Assembly: GCA_024280815.1 (NCBI GenBank)
Contig: JAJRPL010000472.1
Span: 1-6,561 of the forward strand
DNA length: 6,561 nucleotides
Direction of reading: 5' to 3'
DNA from: Bacteroidota bacterium
GTDB taxonomy: Bacteria; Bacteroidota; Bacteroidia; Flavobacteriales; Flavobacteriaceae
The first letter of the stretch is position 1. The number at the start of each line of letters is the position of its first letter. The translations under genes and the position numbers were made by a program. The notes beneath the pieces are model-generated. The model was given only the letters and a program-made list of their open reading frames with translations, made no database searches and was not told the DNA's origin. Positions 1 to 5,228 of this stretch are shown here, piece after piece.

Positions 1-87
1 ATTGATTTGGTCAATGATGGAAAGTTTGAGATCAAAACTGAATTTTTGATACTCTTTTTTTCGACAGGTACTGTTTTGTGTTTTCAT
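1..87 (-). CDS. Transposase orfA, N-terminal 29 codons only (IS3-like helix-turn-helix protein)
   Basis: The minus strand from the ATG at 87-85 stays open to the window edge. It encodes 29 residues starting MKTQNSTCRKKEYQKF and continuing SFDLKLSIIDQIN. The basic stretch RKKEYQKFSFDLKL followed by a hydrophobic helix start is typical of the first helix of IS3-family OrfA proteins, whose helix-turn-helix domain binds the element's ends. The recognition helix, the leucine zipper and the frameshift into orfB (DDE integrase) would follow beyond the edge. The ATG was chosen because it lies just inside the terminal repeat, as IS compactness requires. No Shine-Dalgarno sequence is visible, which is normal in Bacteroidota. 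Family assignment rests on the N-terminal sequence and the adjacent repeat together. Whether the gene is intact cannot be seen. Confidence 0.62.
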   Translation of the reverse strand, partial: MKTQNSTCRKKEYQKFSFDLKLSIIDQIN

Positions 88-91
88 AAGT

Positions 92-120
92 GACTATAAT
101 TAAATGTTTAATTTTTAGTC
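92..120. other. Imperfect hairpin in the transposase leader
   Basis: GACTA at 92-96 pairs with TAGTC at 116-120, and AATTAAA at 98-104 pairs with TTTAATT at 107-113. A small internal loop separates the two stems, and the TG between the inner arms forces the loop to open by a pair or two. It lies between the terminal repeat and the orfA ATG, partly inside the repeat. In other IS elements (IS10 and IS50) a leader hairpin limits transposase translation from transcripts entering from outside. The same role here is only an inference, and an A+T-rich stem like this would be weak. Confidence 0.3.
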
Positions 121-141
121 AACCTATTTTAGGACGAGACC
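117..141 (-). repeat. Probable left terminal inverted repeat of the IS element
   Basis: On the minus strand this stretch begins GGTCTCGTCCTAAAATAGG and continues TTGACT. It sits 30 bases outside the orfA start. Terminal repeats of about 25 bases are usual for IS3 elements. The partner repeat is outside the window, so its status as an inverted repeat is inferred. If the family normally begins with TG, the first base here (G at 141, minus strand) differs, which could mean a slightly different boundary or a degenerated tip. Confidence 0.5.
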
Positions 142-159
142 GCTTTTCAGCTTGCTTAC

Positions 160-204
160 AACGTTTATATAAACTGTCGTTTTAATGCATTTTATATAAA
201 TGTT
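160..204. repeat. Long A+T-rich inverted repeat (14-base arms, 17-base loop)
   Basis: AACGTTTATATAAA at 160-173 is complementary over all 14 positions to TTTATATAAATGTT at 191-204, counting one G-T wobble, around a loop at 174-190. It starts 19 bases beyond the IS end. CTTACAA just before it (155-161) recurs at 227-233 and 255-261 with a different following base each time. The stem has a single G-C pair and no T-run follows, so it is a poor intrinsic terminator. It could be a copy of a dispersed intergenic repeat, a protein-binding palindrome, or the relic of an older mobile element. The window alone cannot decide between these. Confidence 0.45.
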
Positions 205-248
205 ATCCAAAGTTAGCCTTTATTTCTTACAATGTCAAGTATTGTTAA

Positions 249-401
249 TTAGTACTTACAAAAATTAATTCAGCAATTTTCGCGTCTCCCGCAATAGTTA
301 ATTACGATTATATCCCTATCAAAAGTGAGGTAAAACGGAATACTTCTACAGAGAGTGCTGAGGAATTATTTAGATTAAATGATACTAACATTTATTGTTA
401 A
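249..401 (+). pseudogene. Possible decayed small gene: start-less open frame of 50 codons
   Basis: The frame opens after a TAA at 246-248 and runs 50 sense codons to TAA at 399-401 without any ATG, GTG or TTG start. The second half reads like real protein, including YDYIPIKSEVKRNTSTE and SAEELFRLNDTNIYC, with a balanced mix of acidic, basic and hydrophobic residues. The first part, INSAIFASPAIV, is hydrophobic and could be the remains of a signal peptide. I do not recognise the family. An open run this long in such A+T-rich DNA is unlikely for any one frame but not rare when all six are searched, so it may be chance. An ATG at 232 lies in a different frame and meets a stop after six codons. 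One frameshift between about 245 and 260 would join the two, which fits decay but proves nothing. Confidence 0.25.
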
Positions 402-417
402 AAACAATTTATCTTTT
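394..417 (+). terminator. Weak hairpin with T-rich tail at the end of the 249-401 frame
   Basis: ATTGTT (394-399) and AACAAT (403-408) form a six-base stem around AAA, followed by TTATCTTTT. The TAA stop of the open frame at 249-401 lies inside the hairpin. The position and the T-rich tail suggest a terminator of a former small gene, but the stem is short with one G-C pair, so chance is a serious alternative. If functional it would also shield purL from transcription coming from the IS side. Confidence 0.22.
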
Positions 418-420
418 CAT

Positions 421-430
421 TGATTAATCA
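421..430. promoter_or_regulatory. Perfect 10-base palindrome in the purL leader (TGATTAATCA)
   Basis: TGATTAATCA is self-complementary over all ten bases and lies 62 bases before the purL ATG, in the region where an operator or promoter would be expected. A second, shorter palindrome AAAGCTTT follows at 439-446. Neither matches a binding site I know for a purine regulator in Bacteroidota. Short A+T-rich palindromes are common by chance, so this is a candidate site only. Confidence 0.2.
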
Positions 431-492
431 TTACAAACAAAGCTTTTAATATGTAATTTTACGAGCATTAAAAAACGTCATAATCTCTAAAC

Positions 493-3400
493 ATGATTCA
501 TTTCTTCGGAAACCCAGACCAAAAGGTATTTGTTGTAAAAACGGTAAAAGAATTAAAGCCAGAAAATAACTCAAAATTAACATGGCTTTTTGGCAACCAA
601 CCAAAAATCGCACAAGCAACAATTGATGCTGTTTTTGTTGGCCCTAGAGCTGCTATGATTACGCCTTGGAGTACCAATGCTGTAGAAATCACCCAAAATA
701 TGGGTATTGAAGGTATACTACGTATTGAAGAATTTACTACAGTCACAGGGAGTTTTTCTGAATTTGATCCTATGATTTCTCAAAAATACAAGGGTTTACA
801 TCAAGATATTTTCACCATTGACGTTCAGCCAGAAGCCATTTTAGAAATTAATGATATTGCTGCCTATAATCAACAAGAAGGCCTTGCCTTAAATGATGAA
901 GAGGTAGACTACTTAGTTGGAGTTTCTAAAAAAATTGGTAGACCGCTTACTGATGCTGAAGTATTTGGGTTCTCACAAGTTAACAGTGAACACTGCCGCC
1001 ATAAAATATTTAATGGCACTTTTATTATTGATGGTAAAGAAAAACCAGCTTCTCTTTTTAAACTGATTCGTAAAACATCAGAAACACATCCAAACACGAT
1101 TGTTTCTGCTTATAAAGACAATGTAGCTTTCATTAATGGACCAACCGTTCAGCAATTTGCACCAAAATCGGCTGACAAACCCGATTTTTATGAAGTCAAA
1201 AATTTCAATTCTGTAATTTCTTTAAAAGCTGAAACGCATAATTTTCCAACTACAGTTGAGCCTTTTAATGGTGCTGCAACGGGTTCAGGCGGTGAAATTA
1301 GAGATAGATTGGCTGGCGGAAAAGGTTCGTTGCCTTTAGCAGGAACTGCTGTATATATGACCTCTTATTCGCGTTTTAACGAGAAACGCCCTTGGGAAAA
1401 AGCATTTGCTGCTCGTGAATGGCTGTATCAAACACCTATAGATATTTTAATCAAAGCATCAAATGGTGCTTCTGATTTTGGTAATAAATTTGGTCAACCT
1501 TTAATTTGTGGCTCTATCTTAACCTTTGAACATGATGAAGGAACTAGAAAACTTGGTTATGATAAAGTAATTATGCAAGCTGGTGGCATTGGGTATGCTA
1601 AAGCTGAGCAAGCTTTAAAAGACACGCCAAAAAAAGATGATAAAATTGTAATTTTAGGAGGTGATAATTACCGTATTGGTATGGGTGGTGCTACTGTATC
1701 TTCTGCTGATACAGGTGAATTTGCAAGTGGCATTGAACTAAACGCTGTACAACGCTCTAATCCTGAAATGCAAAAAAGAGCAGCCAATGCCATTAGAGGT
1801 ATGGTTGAAAGTGAAGAAAATTTTATTGTATCTATCCACGATCATGTAGCAGGCGGACACTTAAACTGCTTATCGGAATTGGTTGAAGATACTGGCGGTA
1901 AAATTGATTTAGACAAACTGCCTGTGGGTGACCCTACTCTATCCGCTAAAGAAATTATTGGCAATGAATCTCAAGAACGTATGGGATTGGTTATTGCTGA
2001 AAAACACCTTGATACCCTTCAACGAATAGCTGAACGTGAACGCTCACCAATATATACGGTCGGTCAAGTGACTGGCGATCACAGATTTACTTTTGAATCT
2101 GAAACTACGGGTGAAAAACCAATGGATTTAAGCCTTCTCGATATGTTTGGTAGCTCACCAAAAACCATAATGAATGATGTCACTGTTAAAAGAAATTACA
2201 AAAAACTTAATTATGATTCTACTCAAATAACGAACTATTTAAATCAAGTATTACAATTAGAAGCAGTTGCTTGTAAAGACTGGTTGACTAACAAAGTTGA
2301 CCGTTGTGTGGGTGGTAAAGTTGCCAAACAACAATGTGTGGGCACTTTACAACTGCCATTAAACAACTGTGGCGTAATGGCTTTAGATTATAATGGTAAG
2401 GAAGGTATTGCGACTTCCATTGGGCATTCTCCTATTTCCGGATTGATAAACCCTGTTGCTGGAAGTAGAAATTCTATTGCTGAAGCCTTAACCAACATTA
2501 TTTGGGCACCTTTAAAGGATGGTTTGCAAAGTGTTTCGCTCTCTGCCAATTGGATGTGGCCTTGTAAAAACGAAGGTGAAGATGCTAGACTGTATGATGC
2601 TGTTGAGGCTATTTCTGATTTCGCAATTGAATTGGGAATTAATGTACCTACAGGAAAGGATTCGTTGTCGATGAAACAAAAATATCCTAATGAAGAAGTG
2701 ATTGCTCCTGGTACGGTAATTATTTCAGCTACTGCTCACTGTAATGAAATTAGTAAAGTAGTTGAACCTGTGCTTCAAAAAGGAATTCACGACACTATTT
2801 ATTATATCAATCTCTCTCAAGATGATTTTAAATTAGGAGGAAGTTCATTCGCTCAAATTTTAAATAAAATAGGAAAAGAAACACCTACTATAAAGGATGC
2901 CAAGCAATTTAAAAACACATTCAACACCTTACAAACATTAATTAAAGCAACTAAAATTGTCGCTGGTCATGATGTTGCTTCTGGCGGATTAATAACTACT
3001 TTATTAGAACTTTGCTTTGCTGATACAAACCTTGGTGCTGAATTAGACTTGTCTAGTTTGAATGAAAAGGATACTGTTAAACTATTATTTTCTGAAAATG
3101 CTGGAATTGTTTTTCAAGCTAGTGATGCTACTATTGAAAAAACCTTATCGGATGCTAATATCGAATTCTTTACTATTGGAAAAGTAACTGAAAACGGCAT
3201 CATAACTATTAAAAATAATCAGGATGATTTTTCACTACATGTATCTGAATATAGAGATATCTGGTACAGAACTTCATTTTTCTTAGACAACAAACAGACC
3301 GCTAATAATTTAGCTTTAACAAGGTATGATAATTATAATGTACAACCTTTAAAATATGTTTTCCCAGAACATTTTACAGGACTTCTCGACTCCGCTCGAA

Positions 3401-4164
3401 GTGACAAAAAAAGGCCAAAAGCAGCCATTATTCGTGAAAAAGGAAGTAATTCTGAACGAGAAATGGCAAATGCCATGTATTTAGCTGGTTTTGATGTAAA
3501 ATATGTACATATGACCGATTTAATATCAGGTCGTGAAACACTAGAAAATATTCAGTTTATTGGTGCAGTGGGTGGTTTCTCAAATTCTGATGTATTGGGT
3601 TCTGCCAAAGGATGGGCAGGTGCATTTTTATACAACGAAAAAGCGAAAATGGCTTTAGATAATTTCTTTAAACGTGAAGATACCTTGTCTGTTGGTATTT
3701 GTAATGGGTGTCAGTTGTTTATGGAATTAGAACTTATTAATCCAGAACATAAAGAACACGGAAAATTACTCCATAACAATTCTCAAAAACATGAAAGTGC
3801 CTTTACTTCTGTAAAGATTCAAGAAAATAATTCGGTAATGTTATCATCTTTAAAAGATTGTACTTTAGGGGTTTGGACTAGTCATGGTGAAGGAAAGTTT
3901 AACTTACCATTGCCAGAAGATAATTATAATATTGTTGCCAAATATGGTTATGATAGTTATCCTGCAAATCCGAATGGTTCTGATTATAATACAGCCATGT
4001 TATGTGATAAAACCGGACGCCATTTGGTAATGATGCCACATATTGAACGTTCTACCTTTCAATGGAACTGGGCAAACTATCCGCAAGGAAGAAAGGATGA
4101 AGTTTCGCCTTGGCTAGAAGCTTTTGTAAATGCTAGAAAGTGGATTGAGAAAAATAGACACTAA
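493..4164 (+). CDS. purL: Phosphoribosylformylglycinamidine synthase (FGAM synthase), single-chain form
   Basis: PurL converts FGAR, glutamine and ATP to FGAM in cytosolic purine synthesis. At 1223 residues this is the large fused form (E. coli about 1295), carrying in one chain what Gram-positive bacteria split into PurS, PurL and PurQ. In order: a PurS-like N-terminal region (about 1-140); a linker with SEHCRHK (165-171), whose His167 matches the catalytic His of the synthase; a first AIRS-like half (about 240-545) with KAETHNFPT (245-253), GAATGSGGEIRD (260-271) and GGDNYRIGMGGA (389-400); a second half (about 590-910) with VPTGKDSLSM (718-727) and HDVASGG (826-832); and a class I glutaminase (about 974-1223) with nucleophile Cys1070 in GICNGCQ and His1183/Glu1185 in PHIERS. 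All catalytic residues are present. Residue 452 is Val in HDHVAGG, where a small residue is usual. The start is the first ATG after an in-frame TAA at 481-483; no Shine-Dalgarno is visible. It has its own transcription unit, convergent with pyrD. Confidence 0.98.
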   Translation: MIHFFGNPDQKVFVVKTVKELKPENNSKLTWLFGNQPKIAQATIDAVFVGPRAAMITPWSTNAVEITQNMGIEGILRIEEFTTVTGSFSEFDPMISQKYKGLHQDIFTIDVQPEAILEINDIAAYNQQEGLALNDEEVDYLVGVSKKIGRPLTDAEVFGFSQVNSEHCRHKIFNGTFIIDGKEKPASLFKLIRKTSETHPNTIVSAYKDNVAFINGPTVQQFAPKSADKPDFYEVKNFNSVISLKAETHNFPTTVEPFNGAATGSGGEIRDRLAGGKGSLPLAGTAVYMTSYSRFNEKRPWEKAFAAREWLYQTPIDILIKASNGASDFGNKFGQPLICGSILTFEHDEGTRKLGYDKVIMQAGGIGYAKAEQALKDTPKKDDKIVILGGDNYRIGMGGATVSSADTGEFASGIELNAVQRSNPEMQKRAANAIRGMVESEENFIVSIHDHVAGGHLNCLSELVEDTGGKIDLDKLPVGDPTLSAKEIIGNESQERMGLVIAEKHLDTLQRIAERERSPIYTVGQVTGDHRFTFESETTGEKPMDLSLLDMFGSSPKTIMNDVTVKRNYKKLNYDSTQITNYLNQVLQLEAVACKDWLTNKVDRCVGGKVAKQQCVGTLQLPLNNCGVMALDYNGKEGIATSIGHSPISGLINPVAGSRNSIAEALTNIIWAPLKDGLQSVSLSANWMWPCKNEGEDARLYDAVEAISDFAIELGINVPTGKDSLSMKQKYPNEEVIAPGTVIISATAHCNEISKVVEPVLQKGIHDTIYYINLSQDDFKLGGSSFAQILNKIGKETPTIKDAKQFKNTFNTLQTLIKATKIVAGHDVASGGLITTLLELCFADTNLGAELDLSSLNEKDTVKLLFSENAGIVFQASDATIEKTLSDANIEFFTIGKVTENGIITIKNNQDDFSLHVSEYRDIWYRTSFFLDNKQTANNLALTRYDNYNVQPLKYVFPEHFTGLLDSARSDKKRPKAAIIREKGSNSEREMANAMYLAGFDVKYVHMTDLISGRETLENIQFIGAVGGFSNSDVLGSAKGWAGAFLYNEKAKMALDNFFKREDTLSVGICNGCQLFMELELINPEHKEHGKLLHNNSQKHESAFTSVKIQENNSVMLSSLKDCTLGVWTSHGEGKFNLPLPEDNYNIVAKYGYDSYPANPNGSDYNTAMLCDKTGRHLVMMPHIERSTFQWNWANYPQGRKDEVSPWLEAFVNARKWIEKNRH

Positions 4165-4180
4165 TTTCACAAATTGTCAC

Positions 4181-4201
4181 TAATACTTTTATAAAAGATT
4201 A
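4181..4201. terminator. A+T-rich palindrome between convergent purL and pyrD, possible bidirectional terminator
   Basis: The 38-base gap between the two stop codons contains the perfect 12-base palindrome CTTTTATAAAAG (4186-4197), extended by TAAT (4181-4184) and ATTA (4198-4201) with one bulged A. The symmetry would serve both strands, as expected between converging genes. The stem is mostly A-T and lacks long T-runs beyond it, so it would be a weak intrinsic terminator. CACTAAT occurs twice just before it (4159-4165, 4178-4184), and AATTT/AAATT forms a small inverted repeat at 4163-4175. Its position is the main support. Confidence 0.4.
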
Positions 4202-4202
4202 C

Positions 4203-5219
4203 CTATGATTTTACAATAGCCTTATTTATTCTTTTAATTAGGCCTGGCCCTTCATAAATAAACCCTGTGAAAATTTGTACTAAATCTGCACCAGCGTCTA
4301 GTTTTTCTAATGCATCTTTTGCAGAGTGAATTCCCCCTACTCCAATAATCGGAAAGGCTTTATTTGATTTTTCTGCTAAAAAACGAATCACTTCTGTAGA
4401 ACGATTAGTTAAAGGTTTCCCACTTAAGCCTCCCATTTCTGTTTTGTTTACAGATTGCAATCCTTCTCTAGAAATAGTGGTATTGGTAGCTATTACACCA
4501 TCAATCTTAGTTACCTTCACAATATCAATAATATCCAACAACTGTGTATCGATCAAGTCTGGAGCAATTTTTAGCAAAATTGGTTTCCGTTTTAGTTTTG
4601 TGTCATTTTCTTGCTGTAATTGATTTAGCAACTTCGTTAAAGGTTCTTTTTCTTGTAAGTCTCTTAAGTTAGGCGTATTAGGTGAACTTACATTCACTAC
4701 AAAATAATCAACCACATCAAACAAGGCATTAAAACAGATGATATAATCATCTATCGCATTTTCATTAGGTGTTACTTTATTTTTACCAATATTACCACCT
4801 ATAATACTATTGGTTTTTTTACGCTTTAACCTCTCAACAGCAACATGTACACCTTCATTATTAAAGCCCATTCTGTTGATAATACCCTGATCTTCTTTTA
4901 ATCTGAATAATCTTTTTTTAGGATTCCCTCCTTGAGGTTTTGGCGTAACGGTACCTATTTCAATAAAACCAAATCCGAAATTTGATAATTCATCAAACAA
5001 ATAGGCATTTTTATCCATACCCGCAGCCAAACCAACAGGATTTTTAAAAGTCAATCCGAATAATTTTCTTTCTAACTTCTTATCTTGCAAAGTACCACTT
5101 CTAATAAAAGCTGATATCAATGGTAGTTTACTGATGTTTTTTATAAAAGAGAAAGTAAAATGATGCACTTTTTCAGCATCAAACAAAAAAAGTATTTTTT
5201 GAATAAAGAATTTATACAT
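4203..5219 (-). CDS. pyrD: Dihydroorotate dehydrogenase (quinone), class 2
   Basis: PyrD oxidises dihydroorotate to orotate in UMP synthesis, passing electrons through FMN to the membrane quinone pool (menaquinone in most Bacteroidota). The 338 residues match the class 2 length (E. coli 336). The N-terminal stretch 1-40, starting MYKFFIQKILFLFDAEKVHH, is the amphipathic helical extension that docks class 2 enzymes to the membrane and forms the quinone tunnel. The barrel follows: NPVGLAAGMDKNA (60-72), EIGTVTPKPQ (87-96), QGIINRMGFNN (111-121), GGNIGKN (141-147), NVSSPNTPNLRDLQ (176-189), KIAPDL (217-222), ATNTT (244-248), GGLSGKPL (263-270) and the phosphate-binding GVGGI and FTG segments (293-297, 317-319). 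The catalytic base is Ser179, a serine as in class 2 rather than the cysteine of class 1. The ATG at 5219 is the first start after the pheT stop, two codons upstream in the same frame. It is probably co-transcribed with pheT. Confidence 0.97.
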   Translation of the reverse strand: MYKFFIQKILFLFDAEKVHHFTFSFIKNISKLPLISAFIRSGTLQDKKLERKLFGLTFKNPVGLAAGMDKNAYLFDELSNFGFGFIEIGTVTPKPQGGNPKKRLFRLKEDQGIINRMGFNNEGVHVAVERLKRKKTNSIIGGNIGKNKVTPNENAIDDYIICFNALFDVVDYFVVNVSSPNTPNLRDLQEKEPLTKLLNQLQQENDTKLKRKPILLKIAPDLIDTQLLDIIDIVKVTKIDGVIATNTTISREGLQSVNKTEMGGLSGKPLTNRSTEVIRFLAEKSNKAFPIIGVGGIHSAKDALEKLDAGADLVQIFTGFIYEGPGLIKRINKAIVKS

Positions 5220-5228
5220 GGTAGCTTA
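5217..5228 (-). other. pheT-pyrD junction: stop, six bases, start, all in one frame
   Basis: On the minus strand the pheT stop TAA (5228-5226) is followed by GCTACC and the pyrD ATG (5219-5217). The two genes share one reading frame, with only the single TAA and two sense codons between them. No Shine-Dalgarno or promoter fits in the gap. pyrD is therefore likely translated by ribosomes that have just ended pheT, or through contacts within the pheT 3' coding region. Confidence 0.55.

Larger units (their letters stand above)
1..141 (-). mobile_element. Left end of an IS3-family-like insertion sequence, cut by the window edge
   Basis: Read on the minus strand from 141 downward, the segment has the order expected for the start of an IS3-type element: a terminal repeat at about 141-117, a short A+T-rich leader, and then a transposase orfA-like reading frame starting with ATG at 87. 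The repeat contains CGTCCTAAAATAGGTTGAC. From memory this resembles the ends of flavobacterial IS3 elements, which I recall as TGTC-TTGTCC-then-ATAGGTTGACA; I could not check this against a database. The right end, the orfB integrase and any target duplication lie outside the window, so completeness and activity are unknown. The outer boundary at 141 is an estimate and may be off by a base or two. The element points away from purL, with its outer end 351 bases before the purL start. Confidence 0.62.
142..492. other. 351-base spacer between the IS end and purL, no intact gene seen
   Basis: I found no complete reading frame with a credible start on either strand. The longest open stretch is a start-less plus-strand frame at 249-401; minus-strand frames are at most about 27 codons and do not look like protein. 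The spacer also holds an inverted repeat (160-204), a small hairpin (394-408) and a 10-base palindrome (421-430). The purL promoter must lie here or in the IS end, but no clear pair of Bacteroidota promoter boxes (TTTG, then TAnnTTTG) could be placed. The nearest candidates, TATCTTTT at 410-417 and TAATTTTA at 454-461, each miss the consensus and lack an upstream TTTG at suitable spacing. No purine riboswitch was recognised. Confidence 0.6.

Noticed and set aside
52..58. Run of seven A (minus strand) in orfA as the IS3 frameshift signal
   Set aside because: The IS3 orfA/orfB frameshift occurs near the end of orfA, while this run is within the first 12 codons.
1..93. Plus-strand open frame from the left edge to TGA at 91-93
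   Set aside because: It is antisense to the transposase start on the minus strand, which has an ATG, a recognisable basic N-terminus and an adjacent terminal repeat. The plus-strand translation resembles no protein end I know.
410..461. purL promoter boxes at 410-417 (TATCTTTT) or 454-461 (TAATTTTA)
   Set aside because: Each misses the final G of the Bacteroidota TAnnTTTG box, and neither has a TTTG at the expected distance upstream. They are mentioned in the spacer entry but not called.
142..492. Riboswitch, tRNA, small RNA gene or CRISPR array in the purL leader
   Set aside because: No purine aptamer core, cloverleaf or regularly spaced repeats could be made out. The inverted repeats are too A+T-rich and simple to support an RNA gene call.
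498..1097. Minus-strand open frames at 498-746 (82 codons) and 909-1097 (62 codons)
   Set aside because: Both lie wholly inside purL, which is conserved over its full length. Their translations look like reverse-frame shadows and no start signal supports them.
3406..3412. Run of seven A in purL as a possible programmed frameshift site
   Set aside because: It lies in the linker before the glutaminase domain, and the frame is intact and conserved on both sides. A-runs are common in this composition.
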